In this document: one piece after another, positions 21,956 to 30,456 of the stretch
Numbering within the stretch: position 1 is the stretch's first letter
Layout: each line of letters starts with the position of its first letter
Virus record (IMG/VR): IMGVR_UViG_3300010148_000052
Location: 1 to 33,774 of that record
Strand: one strand, 5' to 3'
Source of the DNA: a virus
DNA: 33,774 nt
Notes under the pieces: model-generated
The model's database searches: none
What the model was told of the DNA's origin: nothing
The model's input: only the letters and a program-made list of their open reading frames with translations
Program-made: the position numbers and the translations under genes

Positions 21956-23755
21956 TCAACCTACCTGAATCCAAGTATTAGCAGTAACACAAACGAATGA
22001 GGCTAACTCATGGTCTGCTATTGCCGTTGTTGCGTTTGTTGCACTTGTAAAACCTGCTACCATAGAACAGTTACTACCATTAACTGCAACAGTAGCAGAA
22101 CCACCTGTATTATTAATTACAGTATATTGAGTTCCTACTGTTCCACTTGCAGGTAAAGTTAGTGTACCTGCCGTCCAATAAATGTAAGCACCTGTTTGTG
22201 CTAGTGTTAATGTTGTATTACCTGATACTGCTACAACTTCTGCTTTAGAATTAATACCACCGGATGAATTACCTGTAATCCAAGTAACGCCACCATCACC
22301 GGAACTTATTGATAATTGGTCTGAACCTGTTGCACTTGGAACATCTGCTTCACCAATAACTACATTGTTTGAACCTGTTGTGATGTTATTACCTGCATTG
22401 TCTCCAATAGCGATATTACTACTTCCTGTGGTTATACTACTTCCTGATGATTTTCCTAAAGCAATATTATTACTTCCCGTTGAATTACCATAAGAACCGT
22501 TAAGGGCTTGATAACCTAAAGCAATATTATCATTACCAGCCGTGTAATAATGACCTGCTCTATATCCTATTAGTGTATTTCTGCTACCTGTTGTTTCTGC
22601 CCCCGCTTCAAAACCGAGAAGAGTTGAACCCCAACCTGTTGTCAAAGCAGTTCCCGCCTTGTGTCCTACTGCTGTAATAGCAAAGCCGCTTGTTACTGCA
22701 TCAAGAGAATAGTTTCCAATCGCTATTGTTGTTGTCGAACCTGCAACTGGGCCACCTAAAGCATCGTAACCAATTGCGATGTTATCTGATTCTGTGTCTG
22801 CGTTATCGAGGGCTTGGCTACCGATGGCTATGTTTCTTGTTCCACTTGTATTTCCGTAAAGCGCACGATAACCAACAGCAGTATTGTTATTAGCAGTTGT
22901 ATTTGCTAATGCACTTGACCCAACACCTGTGTTTTGTGAAGAACTATTATTTGCACCTAATACTGATACGCCAATAGCGGTGTTATTGCCACCATTTTGA
23001 ATACCACCACCTGCAAAATAACCAACAGCAGTATTATTAGTTTGAGTAGTTACTTGATACAGGGTCATTCTTCCGAATCCTGAATTGTAACTACCTGTTG
23101 TGATTGCTTCTCCCGCCCTACTACCAACAAATGTAGTATAGTCGGCAGATGTTAATGCAGCCAATACATCTTTACCAATACCAATGTTTTCTGTTGCACT
23201 ATCTAGTGTTCCTGTTGTTGGTGCTGAACCATCACTATCCGGCTGTATTAGAAGACCATCAACAAAATTAGTAGCATCCATCAATACATCGTCTAAACCA
23301 CCAATAGCAGAAGCACCACCACCTGCTGCATCTTCCCAAGCAACACCGCTTCCTGTTGAAGTTAGGATTTGGCCGTCAGAACCTTGTCCTCCATTTACTT
23401 TGAAGTTTTCAGCATCAACTAATCCAAAAAAAGAATCTTTGAACTTGAGAGATGAAGTACCTAAATCAACATCGTTATCAGTAGGTGGGAATATCGCACC
23501 ATCGGAAATATGTAATTGAGTTGCTTGGTTAGCGTCAAATCTCAGTGTGTTATCACCATGGAAGTATTTTACTGCACCTGCATATTGGTCTGAGCCGTTG
23601 ATGAAATAAATAGCATCGTTATTTACATTCCCTGCCGCATTCTTTTTGAAATTAAGGCGACCATACAGCGATGACACATTTATGTCACCGGACACATTTA
23701 TGTCATCTGTTACTTGCAATCCTTTCTTTACTACAAAGTCTCTTTCTGTTCCCAT
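21956..23755 (-). CDS. Tail fibre with YadA-type head/stalk repeats
   Basis: A 599-aa protein with GGTGATGAATAA before ATG 23755. Residues 1-14 are 'MGTERDFVVKKGLQ', a module shared with the protein encoded at 26022-27638, probably the attachment end. After a phage-fibre-like region (VDLGTSSLKFKD, about residues 97-107) come about 17 tandem repeats between residues 190 and 470 of the form N-T/I-A-V/I-G-x-x-A-L (e.g. NTAVGYRAL, NIAIGSQAL), the left-handed beta-roll repeat of trimeric autotransporter adhesins and marine phage fibres. The C-terminal about 100 residues are a separate beta domain (GTLTLPASGTVGTQYTVINN). It is probably a trimeric receptor-binding fibre. Confidence 0.85.
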   Translation of the reverse strand: MGTERDFVVKKGLQVTDDINVSGDINVSSLYGRLNFKKNAAGNVNNDAIYFINGSDQYAGAVKYFHGDNTLRFDANQATQLHISDGAIFPPTDNDVDLGTSSLKFKDSFFGLVDAENFKVNGGQGSDGQILTSTGSGVAWEDAAGGGASAIGGLDDVLMDATNFVDGLLIQPDSDGSAPTTGTLDSATENIGIGKDVLAALTSADYTTFVGSRAGEAITTGSYNSGFGRMTLYQVTTQTNNTAVGYFAGGGIQNGGNNTAIGVSVLGANNSSSQNTGVGSSALANTTANNNTAVGYRALYGNTSGTRNIAIGSQALDNADTESDNIAIGYDALGGPVAGSTTTIAIGNYSLDAVTSGFAITAVGHKAGTALTTGWGSTLLGFEAGAETTGSRNTLIGYRAGHYYTAGNDNIALGYQALNGSYGNSTGSNNIALGKSSGSSITTGSSNIAIGDNAGNNITTGSNNVVIGEADVPSATGSDQLSISSGDGGVTWITGNSSGGINSKAEVVAVSGNTTLTLAQTGAYIYWTAGTLTLPASGTVGTQYTVINNTGGSATVAVNGSNCSMVAGFTSATNATTAIADHELASFVCVTANTWIQVG

Positions 23756-23783
23756 TTATTCATCACCATAATTTCACTATCCA

Positions 23784-26018
23784 TTACTTGATTACTAGCG
23801 TGTTTACTATATCATAGGTGTAGTCAACAGAAGCACCACTAGCATTCGTAAACTTGAGTTCTATGTTAGTGCCAGTCTTGATTGCGTCCCAAGATACTAA
23901 AGAAGCGTTACCTGATTTAGTAGACACTACCGCATATTGTGTAAGATAAATGTCGGTGCTTGCAGAAGGCGCAGATGCGCCCTTGTAATTTACAAGTATC
24001 TCCCCACTCTCGAAGTCTGTACCATCTGTTATTTGATACACAAACTTAGCAGTTCTATATGTTCCGTATGCGTATGCAACAGCAACATGAGCAGCGTTAT
24101 TGGCTACTGTCTGTGAATCTGCACTACTTGTGTCTATAATTGCAACAGCGTCTACACTAACAACGGCGGCTTGTACTGTACCATCAGAAGTAAGATTACC
24201 AATTGTTGCTAAATGTCTACTACCATCGACAACCAGTGCTTTGCTTGCTGTGACAGTACCTGCTGTTACACCATCTAAGACACCAATCTCAGCAGTAGAT
24301 ATTGTAGTACTATCAAGAGTCAACGATGTATCTCCGGTAATTGTACCACTGACGGCTAGACTAGTTCCGACAATTGCACCACCAGTTAGAGTACCCGATG
24401 TACTAATTGTCGATGAACCAGTGTCTATTGTACCGAAGCCTGATGTGATGCTACCACCGTTTAGAGCACCAACAGTCGTGAGACTTGATGTGAGAACACC
24501 AGTTCCAAGGGTATTGTTACTTAGCACATCCGTACCTGCAATCTTGAGAGTCTCGTTTGTTGTAGCCAAGTCTATGTCTACGTTTGATTGAAGTGCTGTC
24601 CTAGCATGTACGTACTTCCAGTGGATGTTATCAGTACCTCCGTCCGTACACTCGATTTCCATTCCACTACCGTTTGCATTAGTAAGAGTGTCATTGCCCT
24701 TCGAGACTGTAATCAAGTCATCGGTTACCTCTAATGTAGTGCTGGAGATTGTGGTCGTTGTACCATTTACTACTAAGTTTCCCGAAATTGTGGTTGTGGA
24801 TGCAGCACCAGCACCGATTGTAACGTCTACTTGACCATCAGTAGCGTGCTCTCCTTCAATAATCAAACCTGCTGTGAGTGCTGTATCTGTACCATCGCTC
24901 TCAGCAACGAGGAATGACATTTTACCTGCCTCATCCGAGTCGTCTGCTTCTGATACTTCAACAAGAATCTGACCGAAAGATGTCTGAGTCTGTGCCGCAT
25001 CGTCTCCTACGAAGGTAATCTTACCGACATCATCACCATCAGCACCAGCCGCACCCTTGTCCTTTACGAACTTCAATTCCGATGAGGCTGTATCGTTAAC
25101 GGTGTTTTTAATTTGCACTACTGCTGCATCTAATGAAACAAGAGGGGTTGTAGCCACTATTTTAGTAGTGGCATTCAAATTAACATCCGGTGCGGTTATA
25201 TTAGCGATACCGTCTGCAACGAACTCTAGTGTACCATCTGCTCTAGACTGAATCCTCGTATCTGCATCTCTAAATTGCAAGTCAATGTTACCCGATACAG
25301 CATTTTGAGTTAATAGTATACCAGTGTTATGAACATGGGTCATCTTAATTTCTTCGTTAGCACCGAAGTTCAATATTGCTCCATCCGATATAAGACTCAA
25401 ATCATCACCGACTGTTACATCTGCGTTGAATATCGCTTTGCCTTCCTCGCTACCATCGAGTGTAAGGAATGTAGTGTCGGTACTACCATCGGTTCCCTTG
25501 AAGATAATGTCGCTGTTACTGGCCTGAGCATCAATCGTAATGTTACCACTGGTGGTAGTCAGTGTTACAGCAGCATCTCCAGTACTTAGGTCATCGGCGG
25601 CTAAAGCGGATGCAGTACCACCACCGGATGCTGTTACTGTAATAGCGGGTGCACCGCTTGCAGATGCAGATGATGCTAACGATATCCCTGTTCCACCGAT
25701 TAACTCGAATGCCTCAGGTCCACCCGCTTGTATTACAGATTCATTCCATGTAGTAACAGTCGCCCCATTAGCAAGAGTGCCCGTTAGTGCTTTACTTATG
25801 TAAATATCATTACTGTCTATGTCAGTTATTCTAGTGCCTTTCTGTATACCGCTACCGGATATATAATTTCCCACCGCAAATGAACTGGGTGTGGCTGTAC
25901 TAAACTTAGATGAACCTGCGGTGAATTGTGCGTTTGTAGTTTCACTACCTTTTGCAATCAATATACCCTTGAACTTCGTAATAGCAGATGCTGCGTGTGA
26001 CAATCCCGGCTCCGCCAT
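23784..26018 (-). CDS. Long tail fibre / appendage protein
   Basis: A 744-aa beta-rich protein low in Cys and rich in Ser, Thr, Gly, Ala and Asp. The N-terminus differs from that of its neighbours (MAEPGLSHAASAITKFKGIL). Around residues 415-450 it has 'NLVVNGTTTTISSTTLEVTDD', a cassette typical of marine phage fibres and related to one in the gene at 27654. The segment 'ALNGGSITSGFGTIDTGSSTIST' is another fibre-type repeat. The C-terminal about 140 residues ('YRTAKFVYQITDG ... YTYDIVNTLVIK') form a distinct domain. GGTGGTT, within the previous gene's last codons, acts as ribosome binding site. Likely part of the host-recognition apparatus. Confidence 0.75.
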   Translation of the reverse strand: MAEPGLSHAASAITKFKGILIAKGSETTNAQFTAGSSKFSTATPSSFAVGNYISGSGIQKGTRITDIDSNDIYISKALTGTLANGATVTTWNESVIQAGGPEAFELIGGTGISLASSASASGAPAITVTASGGGTASALAADDLSTGDAAVTLTTTSGNITIDAQASNSDIIFKGTDGSTDTTFLTLDGSEEGKAIFNADVTVGDDLSLISDGAILNFGANEEIKMTHVHNTGILLTQNAVSGNIDLQFRDADTRIQSRADGTLEFVADGIANITAPDVNLNATTKIVATTPLVSLDAAVVQIKNTVNDTASSELKFVKDKGAAGADGDDVGKITFVGDDAAQTQTSFGQILVEVSEADDSDEAGKMSFLVAESDGTDTALTAGLIIEGEHATDGQVDVTIGAGAASTTTISGNLVVNGTTTTISSTTLEVTDDLITVSKGNDTLTNANGSGMEIECTDGGTDNIHWKYVHARTALQSNVDIDLATTNETLKIAGTDVLSNNTLGTGVLTSSLTTVGALNGGSITSGFGTIDTGSSTISTSGTLTGGAIVGTSLAVSGTITGDTSLTLDSTTISTAEIGVLDGVTAGTVTASKALVVDGSRHLATIGNLTSDGTVQAAVVSVDAVAIIDTSSADSQTVANNAAHVAVAYAYGTYRTAKFVYQITDGTDFESGEILVNYKGASAPSASTDIYLTQYAVVSTKSGNASLVSWDAIKTGTNIELKFTNASGASVDYTYDIVNTLVIK

Positions 26019-26021
26019 CTA

Positions 26022-27638
26022 TTAACCACCTGCCCCTGATAATGATAACCCATTACAATTAACTGAATAAGTTGTTGTATCGGCTGACGTATGTTGTATT
26101 TTACTTGTATATTTGAAAACTAAAGTCATTGTGTCGCTATTAGCGCCTAATCCAGCGCCTCCTAAAACCCAGTGAAAGTGTCCTACGTCTACATCACCTG
26201 ATTGAAATTGCACTATTGTGTCGATACTCGGTGTTGCTGCACTTCCGGTTCTATTTACCACACCATATATTTTGTTTACAACTCTGTATTGGATTTCACC
26301 ATTATTGTCTTTGATACTCATAGCGCAGAATGCTTCTGCTGCTTGGAAAGTATCAAAAGAAGCATTTTCTATATTTAGATTTAACACAGTTACATTCCCT
26401 ACGTTATTAGCACTAGTACCGTAAGTACTACTCGGTAGTTTATAGTTACCTGAAGTTTCTGTTACAGAAAGTGTTTCACTTGTGTAAAAGTTAGTACCAT
26501 CAACGTCTAAAACCGGATGAGTACCATTAGACCCATACCCTGCATTATCTTCTATACCGTCACTAGCACGCAATCTTGCATGTGCGGAATGTATAGCAGC
26601 GCTACCCTCAAGATGACCAGTAATATCCACACCAGTAGATTTAGTTTCTAATTTTGTAGCGCTAGTATATTTTAGTCTAACATTTCCATCTGCTTGTAGA
26701 TTTATGTGACCTGCTTGTGCATTGTCATCAATAGTAGCGATGGTAAACTCTGCATTTGTTGCTGCTGTAAGCGTAACAGTATCACTGGTAGATGGTGTGA
26801 ATGTTATCACGTCGTCAGTGATGACTGTGCTACCAACCGTGAAGTCAGTCGCAGCATCGACTGTGACAGCAATAACCTCAGAGAACGTACCTGCTACTGC
26901 GCTGTTAGCACCAATAGTCGTACCATCTATCGAGCCACCATCTATGTCGGCTGTGGTAACTGTACCCAAGTTAGCGATAGTCGTGCCAGCGAACGTGCTG
27001 TTCTTACCAAAGACAATTTGCTCACTGCTGTTAGTGGTTGTGAACTTCATGTAAGAGTTAGAACCCTCGGTGATGTTGAGTGCATCTGCTAGATTGTCAC
27101 CTAACGTCATTTTTGCTGTGGTTGTGTTAGCGCCACTGAAATCTATGTTGAGGCCAGTTGCTGCCGCATCGACGCTTATGCTGTCTGCGTTCAAGTCTCC
27201 TACGTTGGTGATGTCGTTGTCACCAAGGCTCAAGTCGCCAGCGAGTGCTGTAATTGTGACTGAGCCAATCGTGCCGCCATCAATTGCATCCCCGCTAATT
27301 TGGTCGGCTGCAAGAGTCAAAGTTCCACCCGATACGTCGAGTGTTTTACCCGTACCTACTGTAATGTCAGATGTAGCAATAGTAACTCCGTCAATTGTAC
27401 CACCGTTAATGTCTGTCGTTGTTAAAGTCGATTTAGAAATAACTACCGAACCTGTTCCGTGTGGTGTAATATTAATCGCTTCATTACCTGTTACGGTGGA
27501 AATCGTCTGACCATCAATCTTGATGTTATCTATGTCAATATGTCCTGAATTAACAAGGAGATTTCCGTTACTTAGAGTAACGTTACCTCCATCTACAACT
27601 AAACCTGTCTTGACGTGAAAATCTCTTGCTGTACCCAT
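26022..27638 (-). CDS. Tail fibre protein sharing the MGTxRDFxVKxGL module
   Basis: A 538-aa protein with GAGGTGA 7 nt before ATG 27638. The N-terminus 'MGTARDFHVKTGLVVDG' is paralogous to that of the fibre at 21956-23755. The rest is beta-helix-like, with repeated 'DINGGTIDGVTI', 'DIDGGSIDGTTI' and 'AIDGGTIGSVTI' units spaced through residues 70-240. The C-terminal half has 'VLDVDGTNFYTSETLSVTETSGNYKLPSS' and 'HFHWVLGGAGLGANSDTMTLVFKYTS'. Base composition varies strongly along the gene: the 27181-27300 stretch is about 52% G+C, the 26401-26460 stretch about 37% by hand count. This suggests recombined modules. Confidence 0.75.
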   Translation of the reverse strand: MGTARDFHVKTGLVVDGGNVTLSNGNLLVNSGHIDIDNIKIDGQTISTVTGNEAINITPHGTGSVVISKSTLTTTDINGGTIDGVTIATSDITVGTGKTLDVSGGTLTLAADQISGDAIDGGTIGSVTITALAGDLSLGDNDITNVGDLNADSISVDAAATGLNIDFSGANTTTAKMTLGDNLADALNITEGSNSYMKFTTTNSSEQIVFGKNSTFAGTTIANLGTVTTADIDGGSIDGTTIGANSAVAGTFSEVIAVTVDAATDFTVGSTVITDDVITFTPSTSDTVTLTAATNAEFTIATIDDNAQAGHINLQADGNVRLKYTSATKLETKSTGVDITGHLEGSAAIHSAHARLRASDGIEDNAGYGSNGTHPVLDVDGTNFYTSETLSVTETSGNYKLPSSTYGTSANNVGNVTVLNLNIENASFDTFQAAEAFCAMSIKDNNGEIQYRVVNKIYGVVNRTGSAATPSIDTIVQFQSGDVDVGHFHWVLGGAGLGANSDTMTLVFKYTSKIQHTSADTTTYSVNCNGLSLSGAGG

Positions 27639-27653
27639 ATTTTTTCACCTCGA

Positions 27654-30107
27654 TTATATTGTTAATGCTTGCCACGATACGCGCACCGTAACATCTTTGT
27701 TGGTTTCCGTAGGTGTTACCTGTAATTGAATGTTCTGACTACCGCTAGACCCCGTAACGCCAATTTGATACGCCCCCTGCTGTGACCCAACGCTTGTCAC
27801 TACACCGTATGTATTTAGGAATGCAGTTGTTGCATCTGTATCACTTCTCCCATCATGTGTAACAACCATCTCTGCTGTTTCGTATACTCTACCCCCGCTT
27901 CCCGTACTTGTGTTTTCAACAGATACTAACAATTTAGCAGCCTTAAACTTCCTGTCGTGAAATAAATCAATCGTTACTGGGGTAGAGCCGTTGTTATTAC
28001 TTGCAATAATATTAGCGCTACCGTAACCGAAACCTAACTCGCCTACTTGGAACGGTGCATCGGGTGCGCCTTGTAGTACTCCTACTCTATTGTTAGTAGA
28101 GTCTGTCTTTAGTAGATTTGCAGACGATTTTACAACCAAATCAGTGGTATCTAAATTATCAGCATACACATTAGCCCATCTGAGAGGGTTAGTTGAATCA
28201 GTTGCCCCTAGATTTAGTGCACTGTCACTACTAGGTAACCAGTGTTGGTTGACTTTCAATCCCTCTAGGGTCGCATCTGCATTGTTGCTAAAGAGTATAG
28301 TCTTGTCGCCATCAGTTGAATCAATGATAATACCCGCACCGTCGGTGGCAGCGTCATCACCACCTTTTGCTATGAGAATATGCAGGTCTTCAACCTCCAG
28401 TGTTCCAACATTCAATGTTGTAGACGAACCACTTACAAGTAAATTACCTGTTACAGTCAAGTCTTGATTCACAGTCAATGTACCTGCTGGACCTATACTA
28501 GTGATACCCGCTTGGTTAGGGTCAATATTGATTACTGCACTAGATGCGGTTAAACCTGTACCTGCAAACAATGTTGCCACATCGTCTATCGATTCTCTTC
28601 TTGTCGGGTCTCCACTTTCTCCTTCATCAGAAAATGCGATGTAATCGCCCGACGCTATTTGTACTTCTGTAAGCCCGTTAATATCTATTGTTGATGCGTC
28701 GCCTACCATTTGTACAGCAGTTGTATTGAAGTATAATTTACCATCATCTGAGTCTACCCATAGAGTTCGTGCATCCGGCCCTGAACCAGCAGGGTTGCTT
28801 GACACACTGGCTTTGAATGCTATACCACTAGCATCGGTAAGAAGTCCTCCCATAGTTATCGGACCGCCTACGTTGAGTGTGTTACTCGCGGTGGTGAATG
28901 TCAGTTGCGCATCGTTAGAGAATGAACTACCGTCACTTATCTGTATAGCACCTGCTGAACCACTCGCACCTACTGCTGATGATGTTGCGAATACTTTTAC
29001 CCACGCTGTACCATTGTAAACGAATATAGCAGAGGATGCCGCATTAACATTACCGTCAGTATCAGAGCCATTACTCAAACCATTGGGGTCAAATACAACT
29101 ATGTTACTATTTCCTGTTGCAGCATTGTTAACTATAATCATATGACTTGGAGGAAATGTACCAGTGGGTGTTAAATTAATAGTACCGCTAGGTGTTGTAT
29201 TGAAAATATTTGGACCATCAAATCTAACATCCTGTGCAGTATTCAATACACTAATTTTGTTTGGACCGATTCTGTGTGTTCTTCTCGTACCACCTTGTTT
29301 ACCGCTAAAGTACAACACATGGTCTCCATCTGAGCCATCCGTACCGTGACTGTAAGACATCCACATGCCACCAAAGTTGGATGTTGATAGTCCCCCGACT
29401 TCATCTCCACCACCATGCATACCGTCAAGGTCTGCTGTCGAGTCAATTCTACCTGTTTGGTTACCAAGAGAACCAGTAGTCATTGGGCTGAAATAAATAG
29501 GGCTAGGTTTTACGAATGTACGCACATCGTATACTTCGGTTACTTCCATATCTAAATCTCCAGCGCCCGCATTGAAAGCGCATTTCACAACTGCAAGGGC
29601 TGTGCTTTGTTTAGATGCAAGGTTCAGGCCACCATTTAGACCGCTTGTATCACTCAAGAAACTTTCAGGCGTTACTGGAAATCCGGTAGATACAGGAGAA
29701 CCCTGTTCTATGTGGATACCATATCTCGGAGATTCTGTATCACTACAAGCATAAACAACTAACAGACAAGTTTGACCGCTAGTTAACGCAGATGTACTAC
29801 CTTCAATAGTACTCTGTTGTAGTGTAATGGTGTGTGTTGCACCTGCGGCTATGTTACCGAAAGGTATGATTAACCCGTCTAATACAGCATATCCACCTCT
29901 TACTACGATAGAGTTAGTACCGTTATCAGAAACAAATCCGGGGCTTGTAGCCTTAGCGTTTCTATTGCTATCACCTGTTGCTGTATCTTCATACATCAAG
30001 ATTCCATTACCGTGTATGCCTTCAAATAAATTAGTTAAAGATGGAGAGAGAATATAATCTCCATCAGTCAATGTTGTCGTGTGCCCTGAAATGACGTTTT
30101 CTACCAT
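27654..30107 (-). CDS. Large fibre / tail appendage protein
   Basis: An 817-aa protein, the largest in the structural arm, with GAGGTAAAGTGAT before the ATG at 30107. The N-terminal about 200 residues ('SGHTTTLTDGDYILSPSLTNLFEG', 'GGYAVLDGLIIPFGNIAAG', 'VTEVYDVRTF') resemble a baseplate- or fibre-attachment domain. The middle contains 'RDIS-free' beta-rich sequence and the cassette 'NLLVSGSSTTLNVGTLEVED', related to one in the neighbouring fibre, then 'ALNLGATDSTNPLRWANVYAD', a common phage fibre motif. The C-terminal domain ends 'VRVSWQALTI'. Likely the fibre base or a long side fibre carrying the smaller fibres; the exact role is unknown. Confidence 0.7.
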   Translation of the reverse strand: MVENVISGHTTTLTDGDYILSPSLTNLFEGIHGNGILMYEDTATGDSNRNAKATSPGFVSDNGTNSIVVRGGYAVLDGLIIPFGNIAAGATHTITLQQSTIEGSTSALTSGQTCLLVVYACSDTESPRYGIHIEQGSPVSTGFPVTPESFLSDTSGLNGGLNLASKQSTALAVVKCAFNAGAGDLDMEVTEVYDVRTFVKPSPIYFSPMTTGSLGNQTGRIDSTADLDGMHGGGDEVGGLSTSNFGGMWMSYSHGTDGSDGDHVLYFSGKQGGTRRTHRIGPNKISVLNTAQDVRFDGPNIFNTTPSGTINLTPTGTFPPSHMIIVNNAATGNSNIVVFDPNGLSNGSDTDGNVNAASSAIFVYNGTAWVKVFATSSAVGASGSAGAIQISDGSSFSNDAQLTFTTASNTLNVGGPITMGGLLTDASGIAFKASVSSNPAGSGPDARTLWVDSDDGKLYFNTTAVQMVGDASTIDINGLTEVQIASGDYIAFSDEGESGDPTRRESIDDVATLFAGTGLTASSAVINIDPNQAGITSIGPAGTLTVNQDLTVTGNLLVSGSSTTLNVGTLEVEDLHILIAKGGDDAATDGAGIIIDSTDGDKTILFSNNADATLEGLKVNQHWLPSSDSALNLGATDSTNPLRWANVYADNLDTTDLVVKSSANLLKTDSTNNRVGVLQGAPDAPFQVGELGFGYGSANIIASNNNGSTPVTIDLFHDRKFKAAKLLVSVENTSTGSGGRVYETAEMVVTHDGRSDTDATTAFLNTYGVVTSVGSQQGAYQIGVTGSSGSQNIQLQVTPTETNKDVTVRVSWQALTI

Positions 30108-30111
30108 AATA

Positions 30112-30456
30112 TCACTTTACCTCTATCATTAATTGGATTACTACTTCGTTTGTCGATGTTTTTTTTATCGGATTGAAAACATGTCTTGTAATAGGGGTGA
30201 ATCCGCTTGAACCCCTTAATTGCACGAACACTTCTTTGAGCGTTTCGTCGAATGCGTTTGCTGTTGTTAAATTACCTTCTACAAGTAATGTTGAATTATC
30301 CATAATGCGTACAGTAGGCGTTATTGTTATCGCTGGTCTACCAGCACTACCATCGCTACTTGTAGCAGGTGTGCTATCAAAACCAATAACCATTTCATTG
30401 ATGTTATCTGCTATTGTTTCTATCACTAATCGTTTCAAATGGTCGTTTGCTGGCAT
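30112..30456 (-). CDS. Small tail/baseplate-type protein
   Basis: A 114-aa protein with GAGGGGGAAT upstream; its ATG overlaps the previous stop as TAATG. A helical N-terminus (ANDHLKRLVIETIADNINEMVIGFD) is followed by beta strands ('AITITPTVRIMDNSTLLVEGNLTT', 'EVFVQLRGSSGFTPITRHVFNPIKKT', 'NEVVIQLMIEVK'). Size, layout and position between hub-like and fibre genes resemble small baseplate/tail-fibre connector proteins of tailed phages. No family recognised. Confidence 0.55.
   Translation of the reverse strand: MPANDHLKRLVIETIADNINEMVIGFDSTPATSSDGSAGRPAITITPTVRIMDNSTLLVEGNLTTANAFDETLKEVFVQLRGSSGFTPITRHVFNPIKKTSTNEVVIQLMIEVK

Noticed and set aside
22370-23160. Repetitive DNA that could suggest a CRISPR array
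   Set aside because: The repetition is protein-level (YadA-type nonapeptide repeats in a coding frame) with irregular spacing and no conserved direct repeat.
24100-24591. Long + strand frame opposite the fibre gene
   Set aside because: The antisense of Thr/Ser/Ala-rich fibre sequence yields Val/Ser/Pro-rich open frames; no ribosome binding site or neighbour coupling.
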